Shown here: one piece after another, positions 38,407 through 46,494 of the stretch | Layout: each line of letters starts with the position of its first letter | How positions within the stretch are numbered: position 1 is the stretch's first letter | Source of the DNA: Nitrospira sp. CG24D | GTDB taxonomy: Bacteria > Nitrospirota > Nitrospiria > Nitrospirales > Nitrospiraceae | DNA length: 64,000 nucleotides | Reading direction: 5' to 3' | NCBI GenBank assembly: GCA_002869855.2 | Contig: NEWQ02000009.1 | Location: 117,240 to 181,239 of the forward strand | The notes under the pieces: generated by a model | What the model saw: only the letters and a program-made list of their open reading frames with translations | Told to the model about the DNA's origin: nothing | Database searches by the model: none | Position numbers and translations under genes: made by a program

Positions 38407-38838
38407 CTAGCCGACAAGGTCGGGATTCAAGCGATTGAGCGGCTTCACCGACAGGGCCTTGATTTCATTGTAGACGATCGAGCGGCCGACCTGGCGCAGG
38501 CGACTGAAGACGCCTTCGACGATGACCTGGTCGCCTTCATGAATGTCGGCCTGGCCCAGGCTGATCACCTTGAGCGTCCCGGCCTGGTCTTTCAGGAGGA
38601 ACCCGTAGGCCGGTTGTCCCTGGCGGTTGGTGGCGAGCTGCACGTTGGTCACGGCCCCGCTCACCACGACATCCTGATGATCGTATTGCTCAGGGTGTGC
38701 CAGCAACTCGGCGATTTCAAGCAGGCCCGCCGCCGCCGTCACCGGAGGCGAGCTGATGGTGCCGACCGTCACGGTCGCCTGCAGCAGTACGGCGAGCAGC
38801 ATGAAGAAACCGAGTCGTCTGACAGATTGTTTCAGCAT
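38407..38838 (-). CDS. secreted OB-fold-like protein
   Basis: The 143-residue protein starts with a signal sequence (RLGFFMLLAVLLQATVTVG) and continues with ELLAHPEQYDHQDVVVSGAVTNVQ and EGDQVIVEGVFS, the strand pattern of small periplasmic OB-fold proteins. It has no Cys or obvious metal site. It precedes the lipoprotein gene on the minus strand, 45 bases apart. Confidence 0.72.
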   Translation of the reverse strand: MLKQSVRRLGFFMLLAVLLQATVTVGTISSPPVTAAAGLLEIAELLAHPEQYDHQDVVVSGAVTNVQLATNRQGQPAYGFLLKDQAGTLKVISLGQADIHEGDQVIVEGVFSRLRQVGRSIVYNEIKALSVKPLNRLNPDLVG

Positions 38839-38889
38839 CGTTGAGCCTGATTATACCTGAGCGAATGCAATTCGCAAGATCGCCTGGCG

Positions 38890-40068
38890 CTACCACTTGT
38901 CCGAGGCTTTGCCGCTGACGTCTTCTCCGATAAAGTTATGCAAAATCTGTTTCTGGAGATCGGTGATCTCCAGCTTCTGCTCCGATGAATCGCCCAGCGC
39001 GGCGTCTTCCAGTTTCGGGCGCGGGGCCGTCCGTTTCAGCAGTTCTTCGTCGAGTGCCTCGGGGCTGGTATCGGTGTCCTGTTGAATGGAGATGAGCCGC
39101 TGCAACCCGAATAACGTCCGGGTATTTTCGCTGTGCATTGCATTGGAGCTGGCTCCGTAGACCAGCGAATTCCAGAACTTGACTTCAATCGGTTCAGGCA
39201 CCGCGCCGACGACATAGGCCGAAAGCTTTTCGATCAAGGCGGACTCGGTTTGTTCCAGGCCGTCGTAGGTGGCGATGGAGCGCTCGATCGGGGTGCGGGA
39301 CAGGGTCGCCAATGTGTTTTGCCAGAGATCCAGGGGAGGGATGCTGTTCGGAACGGATGGTGTCCCCGACAGCGCTGCCTGGAGCGCCATGAGATATTGG
39401 GACAGGAATTTTACTTTCCGGGCGGCCAATGTGCCGGCGGGAATTCCCCAGATATGGCCGATCTCATGGTCCTGTAAGGTGGTCTGATCGGAGGTCTGTC
39501 GCTCGCGCTCCGCGAGAGCGAGCCTGGTTCTGAAACGTTCGGCCATACGAATGTGCATTTGCATTTCGATGGCCAGCCGATAGGTCTGATATTCCTCTGC
39601 CGAGATGTCGTTCTTGTCCCATCGTTCTTCCAGCACGCGCAGCGCAGGACGTGGAACGGCCACACGGGCTTGCGTTTTTAGATTCGCAATGGCCCCGGCG
39701 GACACGCCACGGGCGGCCAGGAGTGTGGCTGTTCGATCGACTAACTTTTCGGCGGTGGCCGCGAGGACCGTGAGGGCCGTGCACTGGAGCCCGGTACGTT
39801 CGCGACGGAGCCTGGCGCGACGGCGATATTCATCCCGCCGGCTGAGCATGGCCGAGATCGATTCTTCCGTCATCGTCGTAATAGGTTTCTTCCCGGAGAC
39901 GCAACGGGGATCGGGGCGGTCCGAGACCATAAACAGGATTTCTTCGTGCGTGACGTCCAGATGCTGGATCAGGAGCAGCTTGAGCATGATGCGGCCCTGG
40001 ATCGGCAGGTTCGCGATGACGTCCTGAATCAGCTCAGCGGTGAGGGGAGAGGCCATAGTTGAAGGCAT
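38890..40068 (-). CDS. large cytosolic protein of unknown function
   Basis: The 392-residue protein (ATG 40068, or 40056) is charged and helical, with no signal or membrane segment. An arginine-rich stretch (SRRDEYRRRARLRRERTG, near residues 76-93) could bind nucleic acid. I recognise no domain. A 72-residue protein gene lies 27 bases upstream on the same strand and is probably co-transcribed. Confidence 0.7.
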   Translation of the reverse strand: MPSTMASPLTAELIQDVIANLPIQGRIMLKLLLIQHLDVTHEEILFMVSDRPDPRCVSGKKPITTMTEESISAMLSRRDEYRRRARLRRERTGLQCTALTVLAATAEKLVDRTATLLAARGVSAGAIANLKTQARVAVPRPALRVLEERWDKNDISAEEYQTYRLAIEMQMHIRMAERFRTRLALAERERQTSDQTTLQDHEIGHIWGIPAGTLAARKVKFLSQYLMALQAALSGTPSVPNSIPPLDLWQNTLATLSRTPIERSIATYDGLEQTESALIEKLSAYVVGAVPEPIEVKFWNSLVYGASSNAMHSENTRTLFGLQRLISIQQDTDTSPEALDEELLKRTAPRPKLEDAALGDSSEQKLEITDLQKQILHNFIGEDVSGKASDKW

Positions 40069-40095
40069 AGCGATGGTGTGTCCTGTCTGCGTAGG

Positions 40096-40314
40096 TTAGG
40101 CGTTCCCGGCTTGCTGCTGGTGTGTCTCCAAGTAGAGCGCAACGTATTCGCGGACCTCCTGGACGCTGCCGTTAATGAACATCTCTCGAGGAATCTCGAT
40201 GCGGACCAGTTTGGACGGATCGATTCCGCGATCTTGGGCGTAGTGCTCGTCGATGTACAGGCTGACGGATCCGTCAGGGAATCTGAGTGCATAGAGGGCG
40301 GTGGTATCAGCCAT
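40096..40314 (-). CDS. 72-residue protein of unknown function
   Basis: A small acidic alpha/beta protein (LYALRFPDGSVSLYIDEHYAQ, then a helical LVRIEIPREMFINGSV). AGGTAGGAT precedes its ATG. It is followed by the 392-residue gene, so the pair may work together. No family is recognised. Confidence 0.68.
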   Translation of the reverse strand: MADTTALYALRFPDGSVSLYIDEHYAQDRGIDPSKLVRIEIPREMFINGSVQEVREYVALYLETHQQQAGNA

Positions 40315-40455
40315 GATCCTACCTGATTGGATGATGAAAGAAGACCTAGTAGAGGTAACACATGCGTGATTTGGCTGTCAAAGTGGAGGCCCGGCTCCAG
40401 CGGCCTGGTTTCTTGTCCCGGCGCCGGTTTGCAGTGGTGTCAGGATGACAAAAAA

Positions 40456-40488
40456 GAACGGCCCTCGACTTTTGGTCGAGGGCCGTTC
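40456..40488 (-). terminator. strong intrinsic terminator
   Basis: GAACGGCCCTCGAC pairs perfectly over 14 bases with GTCGAGGGCCGTTC around a five-base loop. On the minus strand the stem is followed by six T residues. It ends the transcript of the chlorite-dismutase-like gene 20 bases downstream of its stop. Confidence 0.93.
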
Positions 40489-40508
40489 GGAGTCATGTAA
40501 GCGGATTG

Positions 40509-41231
40509 TTACCCGCCGAGTGTATCGAGCGTCTCTTTCACGGTTTTACGGATACAGGTAAAGATCGGCGTATCGCGTAACGTGTAACGGGATCCTTCGG
40601 TCTCGCGCAAGGCCATCACGAGGTCGAGGAAGTCTTCCGGCTTATCACTTTCAAATGCCACGACCCATTCCTGGTCGTCGAGACCGAAGGAGTAGGTGGT
40701 GTTCAATTTCACGGAGGGGAAGCGATGGCCGACTTCAATGTGTTCGTCCATCATGCCCTGGCGAGCCGCCTTGGTGAGGAGGAACCACTCGCGGGTCTTG
40801 AGGAACGGATACACGAAAATGTATTTGCCTTTTCCGGGGACGACCGTCAGGCGCTTGCTCTCCTGTCCCTCATGGGTGTGATGATCCACATAGATCGATC
40901 GCTTCGTCATGGACAGGTAAGAGTAGGGGGTGGTGATGTACTGCCCCAATCCTGACGCGAGAATCTTTGTGGTCATTTCCTGGAACAGTTCCAGCTCGTA
41001 GCTGATACGCCAGAGCATGATGTCACAATCGCCGCGGATCCCGACCGCCGAATAGGCGATGACGAGGACGCGCCCGGCATACTCTTCGACGGCGCGGAGA
41101 AACTCGGCTTTCCCCTTGGTGCGCTCGGCTTCCGGAAGGCGGCGCCAGGCCGGATCGATTTTATAAAACACGAAATTGACGTATTGTCGCTTCGGTGGCT
41201 GTGCTGGTGCGGTTTGTTCGGGACTCGACAT
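40509..41231 (-). CDS. chlorite dismutase/HemQ-superfamily protein
   Basis: ATG 41231 follows GGAGGAG and gives 240 residues. The dimeric alpha/beta-barrel fold of the Cld/HemQ superfamily is evident in the C-half: GMMDEHIEVGHRFPSVKLNT then SFGLDDQEWVVAFE. The heme-ligand histidine should be H164. The arginine that makes chlorite dismutases active would fall at L176 (VKL), by my alignment from memory to the Nitrospira enzyme. So true chlorite dismutation is doubtful, and a heme synthesis or unknown heme role is more likely. It is a single-gene unit with its own terminator. Confidence 0.8.
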   Translation of the reverse strand: MSSPEQTAPAQPPKRQYVNFVFYKIDPAWRRLPEAERTKGKAEFLRAVEEYAGRVLVIAYSAVGIRGDCDIMLWRISYELELFQEMTTKILASGLGQYITTPYSYLSMTKRSIYVDHHTHEGQESKRLTVVPGKGKYIFVYPFLKTREWFLLTKAARQGMMDEHIEVGHRFPSVKLNTTYSFGLDDQEWVVAFESDKPEDFLDLVMALRETEGSRYTLRDTPIFTCIRKTVKETLDTLGG

Positions 41232-41282
41232 CGGATCTCCTCCGTGTAACATCTTAATAAGGCAGGTATGTAAAGAGCCGAT

Positions 41283-41312
41283 TTTTTAGCACTTCATCTT
41301 TCGTTTTGTCAA
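41283..41312 (-). promoter_or_regulatory. probable sigma70 promoter of the Cld-like gene
   Basis: On the minus strand TTGACA (41312-41307), an 18-base spacer and TAAAAA (41288-41283) lie about 50 bases before the ATG. The -35 is perfect; the -10 matches four of six. Confidence 0.5.
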
Positions 41313-41389
41313 CGGGCGTAAACGCGTCGCGCGGTTCGTTGACAGTGGAAAATCGATCTGGTACGGCTTCATCCGATGGGGGGCGGCGC

Positions 41390-41974
41390 ATGATGCGGAT
41401 GGTTATTCGTGGGACAGTGTTCGCTCTCTCCTGCGCGATCCCGGCGCTGGCGATCGAGAGTCAACCGAGTTCCGAACAGGTTCAGGCCGCCCTCGATGCC
41501 GGGAAGGCCGCGGCTGTGCAGGGGAACGCACCGGATACGTTTTATGCGCGGTTCGGCGCCCGGGATGAGTTGCACCCGAACGGATTTCTCATCACCAAGC
41601 TCGGAGCGCTCTCCGTGATGGCCACACACATGGCGCTTCGGGGGTTGCAGCCCGGCGAGGCAGATGTGGCCCAGGTGCTGGAGACGAAGACGATGCTGGT
41701 CAGTACCGTAATCTTCGGGGATGCGCCTGCCTTCGCGCAGGAGAGCTACATGGTGTTCGATCAAGCCGGTCGTACCGTCAAGCCGGTTACCGTCCGGTTC
41801 GACGGACAGGCGAATCGGAGTGCCGCCTGGCCGGAGCGCCCGCGATTCAAGGCCAAAGTGATCGCCTCGTTCAACTATGGCGATTTCGATCCGCAGGCGA
41901 AGACGACGATCACGGTGTTTCCCGCGTCCGGCGGCGCGGAGAGTTTCGTTCTCGACTTTGCCGGAATCCAATAA
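41390..41974 (+). CDS. secreted protein of unknown function
   Basis: Starting at ATG 41390 the 194-residue product has a signal peptide (VIRGTVFALSCAIPALAIES). The mature part carries FYARFGARDELHPNGFLITKLGALSVMA, HMALRG and VSTVIFGD; it is Cys-free and beta-rich. An upstream in-frame ATG lacks a signal. CinA follows after 16 bases. I cannot name a family. Confidence 0.7.
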   Translation: MMRMVIRGTVFALSCAIPALAIESQPSSEQVQAALDAGKAAAVQGNAPDTFYARFGARDELHPNGFLITKLGALSVMATHMALRGLQPGEADVAQVLETKTMLVSTVIFGDAPAFAQESYMVFDQAGRTVKPVTVRFDGQANRSAAWPERPRFKAKVIASFNYGDFDPQAKTTITVFPASGGAESFVLDFAGIQ

Positions 41975-41990
41975 TAGAAAGTCATGCCCT

Positions 41991-43292
41991 ATGAATGCTG
42001 CCAGACCCGCTCATCGCTCTGTCATCGCTGAAACCATTGCCATCGGGTCCGAACTGTTGGTCGGCGGCCGGTCCGACAGCAATTCCCTCTTCATTACGGA
42101 GGCGCTGGGACGGCTCGGGATCGAAGTCCGGTTTAAGTCGATCGTCGGGGACGATGAGGCCGATATGGTGCAGGTGCTCAAAACTGCCGTGAGCCGCGCC
42201 GGAGTCGTCATCGTGACCGGCGGGCTCGGGCCGACGGTGGACGATTGCACGAGAGAAGCCGTGGCGAAGGCGACCGGGCGGCGACTGGCTCGCCGGAAAG
42301 CGGCGCTCGACGGGATGACGGCGCGTCTGGCTCAATGGGGACGGCAGCCGAACAAAGGGCAGTTGCGGCAGGCGACGATCCCGGCCGGCGCGACCGTGGT
42401 GACGAATCCCGTCGGCTCCGCGCCGGGTTTTCTGCTGGAGTGGAAAGGGGCGACGCTCGTCTCGCTCCCCGGCGTGCCGCGCGAGATGGAAGCGATGATG
42501 ACGGAGTCCGTCATTCCGTTCCTGGCAGATCAACTCGCCCGCTCGACAAGAACCTGTCCGCAACCGATCACCCGCCAGGTCTTTCATACGTGGGGTCTGC
42601 CGGAGGCGGATGTCGATGCCAAGTTGCAGGGGCTGATTCCCAAACGTGCGCCCGTCGACTTGGGTTTGCTGGCGTCACCCATGGGTGTGCTGGTGTCGTT
42701 GACGACAAAGTCGGGCGGTGCCGGGCCGGTCTCGGATGAAGCGCTGTCGTCTCTGGCCCAGGATGTCCGAACCAGATTGAGTGACTGTCTCTTTGCCGAG
42801 GGGCGCGAGACGATGGAGGAGGTGGTCGGGCGATTGCTGGCCGGGCAGAAGCGGACGGTCGCGTTGGCCGAGTCCTGCACCGGCGGTTTGATCGGTCATC
42901 GGCTCACGCAGGTGCCGGGATCGTCGGCCTACGTCGATCGCGGTGCGATCTGCTATAGCAATCAATCGAAGAGCGAGATGTTGGGTGTGCCGGTAGAATT
43001 GATTGCGAAACATGGCGCAGTCAGCCGGGAAGTGGCTGCGGCGATGGCCAAGGGTATTCGTGAGTTGGCCGGAGTCTCTGTCGGTTTGAGCGTCACCGGC
43101 ATTGCCGGACCCGGCGGAGCCACCGCAACAAAGCCGGTCGGATTGGTCTATGTCGGACTCGACGGCGGGGCAGGCGGTGCCATTACGAGAGAGTTTCGCT
43201 TTCACGGCGACAGATCGGTCATCAAGCAGCGTTCGTCGCAGGCCGCGCTCAACCTCCTGCGCCTGTGGTTGATCGACCGGGGCCGGACATGA
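41991..43292 (+). CDS. cinA: CinA-family protein (nicotinamide-nucleotide amidase)
   Basis: The 433-residue protein has both CinA parts: the N-terminal MoCF-like domain (IAIGSELLVGGRSDSN, VTGGLGPTVDD) and the C-terminal NMN deamidase domain (VALAESCTGGLIGHRL, CYSNQSK, VSVTGIAGPGG). It recycles NMN and probably cleans ADP-ribose. The stop overlaps the thpR ATG (ATGA); recA lies about 1.5 kb downstream, a common grouping. Confidence 0.94.
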   Translation: MNAARPAHRSVIAETIAIGSELLVGGRSDSNSLFITEALGRLGIEVRFKSIVGDDEADMVQVLKTAVSRAGVVIVTGGLGPTVDDCTREAVAKATGRRLARRKAALDGMTARLAQWGRQPNKGQLRQATIPAGATVVTNPVGSAPGFLLEWKGATLVSLPGVPREMEAMMTESVIPFLADQLARSTRTCPQPITRQVFHTWGLPEADVDAKLQGLIPKRAPVDLGLLASPMGVLVSLTTKSGGAGPVSDEALSSLAQDVRTRLSDCLFAEGRETMEEVVGRLLAGQKRTVALAESCTGGLIGHRLTQVPGSSAYVDRGAICYSNQSKSEMLGVPVELIAKHGAVSREVAAAMAKGIRELAGVSVGLSVTGIAGPGGATATKPVGLVYVGLDGGAGGAITREFRFHGDRSVIKQRSSQAALNLLRLWLIDRGRT

Positions 43293-43906
43293 TTCGCGCT
43301 TTTCTGGCCGTCGAGTTGTCCGAGGACTTCCGCAACCAGATTGCGCGGATTCAACAGGATCTGAAAACAGCTCTCACCCGCGAGTTGCCGAGGGCGGTCC
43401 ATCTCTCGTGGGTGCGACCGGCCTCGATCCATCTCACGGTCAAATTCCTTGGCGATATTGACGAGCAGATCATTGAACCTCTGCGCGAGGGGCTTGCAGA
43501 AGTCTTCATGGATCAGCGTGCGATTTCAATTCCTCTCGAACGGCTGGGAGCCTTTCCGTCTTTCCAATCCCCCCGTGTTCTGTGGGTTGGTGCGTCGGAG
43601 CGGTGGGAGCAGGGCGACGATGCCAGGCGCCTGGTTGGGCTACATGAAGCAGTCGAAACCTGTTGCGATGCTTTAGGATTTGCGCCGGATAACAGACCGT
43701 TGAGCCCGCATCTGACGCTGGCACGGATCAAAACGGGAGAGCGTGAGTTTGGTCAGGTCTTAGCTGCGAGCGGGGTGCTGGATCGTTTGTTGTCATTGGG
43801 CTCCCTGGCGGTAGAGTCGGTCACACTGATGAAGAGCGAATTGAAGCCGACCGGGTCGGTCTATACGAAATTGTGGGATGCAGGGTTGACGCGGTTGAAT
43901 GGCTAA
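43289..43906 (+). CDS. thpR: RNA 2',3'-cyclic phosphodiesterase (LigT/ThpR)
   Basis: The 205-residue 2H-family phosphoesterase has both catalytic HxT motifs: IHLTVKFLG (H48, T50) and PHLTLARIK (H141, T143). Family members open 2',3'-cyclic RNA ends. It is translationally coupled to cinA by an ATGA overlap, and its end overlaps by four bases with a convergent gene. Confidence 0.92.
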   Translation: MIRAFLAVELSEDFRNQIARIQQDLKTALTRELPRAVHLSWVRPASIHLTVKFLGDIDEQIIEPLREGLAEVFMDQRAISIPLERLGAFPSFQSPRVLWVGASERWEQGDDARRLVGLHEAVETCCDALGFAPDNRPLSPHLTLARIKTGEREFGQVLAASGVLDRLLSLGSLAVESVTLMKSELKPTGSVYTKLWDAGLTRLNG

Positions 43907-44538
43907 TTGTCCGGGGCGGTGCCTGACGATGAGCGGCGGATCTCATCGGAGACCTGTCGCAGGGCCGCCGTCAGGTTGTGAAAGGTGCGATCGAGGTTGG
44001 CCATCACCTCAGGCGCATTCTCTCCCCAGGCCCAGAACGACAACATGAGCTGCTGTCCCCGCTGTTGTTCCGGCGGCCCCGGCAGAGTCGTATATCTGAC
44101 CGACGTGATCGTGGCGCCAATGGCCCCCCATTCAAATGCCGGATCGATTCCTCTCACGGCGTGAGCGGTGGTGTTCGTCAACCAGCGCATCTGCTCCGGG
44201 GATGTATTCAATGGCAGGTCCCGGTAGAGAATCATCAGGCGGCCGGAACATTGCAGGCGCTTGGAGAATTCTGTGGTTGTATAGGCGGTCGCGCCGCTGA
44301 AGGCACAGTCATTGGATTCAAGGGTGGATTCTGGTCCGTTGAGCCATTCAAGTAGGCGGTAAAATGTTTCAGTCGCAGGGTAGGCGCTCCATTCCTGCAG
44401 ATCCTCAATAGACGACCGGATGAGTTCAGGCCTTAGGCGAAAATCATAATACTTGTGAGCAGGATTGGATTCACCGTCGGTCCAAGGGTGGGTTCGGGGG
44501 CGCAAGGAGTCGGGATCGTTGTGTTCGTAGACCTGCAT
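43903..44538 (-). CDS. cytosolic protein of unknown function
   Basis: The 211-residue protein is acidic at the start (HNDPDSLRPRTHPWTDGESNPAH) and has no signal or membrane segment. It contains Trp-rich stretches (LQEWSAYP, FYRLLEWLNGP, LSFWAWGENAPEVM) but no motif I can name. It is convergent with thpR, overlapping at the stop codons, and divergent from recA. Confidence 0.68.
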   Translation of the reverse strand: MQVYEHNDPDSLRPRTHPWTDGESNPAHKYYDFRLRPELIRSSIEDLQEWSAYPATETFYRLLEWLNGPESTLESNDCAFSGATAYTTTEFSKRLQCSGRLMILYRDLPLNTSPEQMRWLTNTTAHAVRGIDPAFEWGAIGATITSVRYTTLPGPPEQQRGQQLMLSFWAWGENAPEVMANLDRTFHNLTAALRQVSDEIRRSSSGTAPDN

Positions 44539-44725
44539 CGTTGCTCCACGCGTAGCATGTCCGACGTTGAGTCAGCACAGCATAGCAACTAACCTGTCCA
44601 TCATGTGGGGATTAAATCATGAGTCCCTCTTGCCAGGATCATTGGCAGTCGAATGGAGGGATTTTGCGTATGGTCACCGCTCGCCGGACCACCATTCCGC
44701 TCTAGGTTTCCTTTTCTCGCTTGGG

Positions 44726-44731
44726 TATAAT
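44726..44731 (+). promoter_or_regulatory. -10 element of the recA promoter
   Basis: A perfect TATAAT lies 40 bases before recA. No good -35 hexamer is 16-18 bases upstream, and I see no known LexA box, so control of this start is unclear. Confidence 0.45.
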
Positions 44732-44770
44732 CCCTCTTCCTGATTCCTTCTAATCCTGTAGGAGAAACTC

Positions 44771-45853
44771 ATGTCAGAGAAAGACGACAAAAAGCGCGCG
44801 TTAGAGTTGGCCCTCTCTCAGATCGAAAAGCAGTACGGGAAGGGTGCCATCATGAAGCTCGGGGCGGATGAACGGCCCGCCGATGTTCCGGCCATCTCCA
44901 CCGGATCGTTGGGGCTCGATATCGCCCTTGGTGTCGGGGGCTTGCCGCGTGGACGGGTCATTGAAATTTTCGGCCCGGAATCATCGGGTAAGACCACGAT
45001 GACGCTCCATTGTATCGCCGAAGTACAGAAGACCGGCGGCGTGGCGGCGTTCATCGATGCGGAACATGCTCTGGATTTGACCTATGCCAAGAAGCTTGGG
45101 GTACAGGACGACGAATTGCTCGTCTCCCAGCCGGATACCGGTGAACAGGCCTTGGAAATCGCCGAGACGTTGGTCCGGAGCGGGGCGATCGACCTGATCG
45201 TGGTGGACTCGGTCGCCGCGCTCACGCCGCGGGCTGAAATCGAAGGCGAAATGGGCGACTCTCATATGGGCTTGCAGGCCCGGCTCATGTCGCAGGCGTT
45301 GCGCAAGCTGACCGCGGCCATCTCCAAGTCTCAGACGACGTTGATCTTTATCAACCAGATCCGCATGAAGATCGGGGTGATGTTCGGCAACCCCGAAACC
45401 ACAACCGGCGGCAATGCGTTGAAGTTCTATTCCTCGGTCCGCCTGGATATCCGCCGAATCGAGTCCGTGAAAGAGGGACAGGATGTGATGGGAAACCGGG
45501 TGCGGGTGAAGGTGGTGAAGAACAAGATGGCGCCGCCGTTCCGCCAGGCGGAGTTCGACATCATGTTCGCCGAAGGTATTTCGAAGACCGGTGAACTGGT
45601 TGATATCGGGGTGGAGAAGAAGATTATCGATAAGTCCGGGGCCTGGTATTCCTATAAAGGTGAACGGGTCGGCCAGGGCCGCGATGCGGCGCGAGACTTT
45701 CTCAAGAATAATCCCGCTGCGGCCCTGGAAGTTGAAGCCAAGCTCCGTGAATTGGCCGGGGTGCCTGCCCGCAATACGAAAAGGCCTGAGCCCAAAGAAG
45801 AGAAGCCTGTGGCAAAGACTGACAAGGGTGAGGAAAAGCGGGCGCACAAGTAG
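44771..45853 (+). CDS. recA: recombinase A
   Basis: The 360-residue RecA forms filaments on single-stranded DNA for strand exchange and SOS induction. Walker A is GPESSGKTT, Walker [11 protein letters not shown], and the L2 loop [24 protein letters not shown] precedes the ATG. Palindromic repeat E separates it from recX, its usual modulator gene, which is followed by alaS. Confidence 0.99.
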   Translation: MSEKDDKKRALELALSQIEKQYGKGAIMKLGADERPADVPAISTGSLGLDIALGVGGLPRGRVIEIFGPESSGKTTMTLHCIAEVQKTGGVAAFIDAEHALDLTYAKKLGVQDDELLVSQPDTGEQALEIAETLVRSGAIDLIVVDSVAALTPRAEIEGEMGDSHMGLQARLMSQALRKLTAAISKSQTTLIFINQIRMKIGVMFGNPETTTGGNALKFYSSVRLDIRRIESVKEGQDVMGNRVRVKVVKNKMAPPFRQAEFDIMFAEGISKTGELVDIGVEKKIIDKSGAWYSYKGERVGQGRDAARDFLKNNPAAALEVEAKLRELAGVPARNTKRPEPKEEKPVAKTDKGEEKRAHK

Positions 45854-45856
45854 GCC

Positions 45857-45980
45857 GAGGATGCTGCAAAAACCTTCCAGCATCGTTCTCGCGTCGCTCA
45901 AGGCCTCCACGTACGGAGCAGAGTACGCGTCGGCGTTTCGCTTGCTGCGGCCTTGCTGGACAGGCTTTTTCAGCATCCTC
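45857..45980. repeat. dispersed palindromic repeat, copy E
   Basis: Ends GAGGATGCTGCAAAAACC and GGCTTTTTCAGCATCCTC are inverted repeats; the core has CGTTCTCGCGTCGCTCAAGG and CGCTTGCTGCGGCCTTGCTG. It fills nearly the whole recA-recX spacer and starts four bases after the recA stop, so it could attenuate recX relative to recA. Confidence 0.87.
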
Positions 45981-45996
45981 ATCGACTAGAATTGAG

Positions 45997-46494
45997 ATGC
46001 AGGTGGCGGGGAAGAGACGGACAAACCCATCGTCTCCCGAAGAGTGGATGCACTTTGCCGTGCGGTATCTGGCTCGTTGGGATCGGACGGTGGCCCAGGT
46101 TGAAGAGTTTTTGCTGAGCAAGGGGGCGTCGGCTGCACAGGCGAAGCAGACGATCAGCCGGTTGTCCGATCTCCGGTATCTCGATGATCGCGCCTATGCC
46201 GGGCGGTGGGTCGAGAGCCGGATGGCTCGACAGCCGATGGGGCGTGAACGGTTGTTAGCCGAGTTGCAAGCCAAGGGGATTCAGGAAGCCGTCGCTGAAA
46301 GGGCTGTCCAGGAGGCCCTTCGTGAGATGGATGACGACACTCTCGCCAAGCGGGCACTGAAGTCATGGCAGCGCAGGGGGCGTCGAGTGACCACCCTTCA
46401 GGCTGTCCGCCTCCTACGTCAGTGGGGTTTCGAAGAAGAGACGATCGAGCGTACTATACGGGCTCGCTTTGGACATGAAGGACTTGATCCATGA
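45997..46494 (+). CDS. recX: regulatory protein RecX
   Basis: The 165-residue helical protein limits RecA filament growth. Three-helix RecX repeats are seen (ARWDRTVAQVEEFLLSKG, RYLDDRAYAGRWVESRM, LLRQWGFEEETIERTIRA). Its place after recA supports the call. The ATG at 45997 follows the repeat E; the end overlaps alaS by four bases. Confidence 0.88.
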   Translation: MQVAGKRRTNPSSPEEWMHFAVRYLARWDRTVAQVEEFLLSKGASAAQAKQTISRLSDLRYLDDRAYAGRWVESRMARQPMGRERLLAELQAKGIQEAVAERAVQEALREMDDDTLAKRALKSWQRRGRRVTTLQAVRLLRQWGFEEETIERTIRARFGHEGLDP

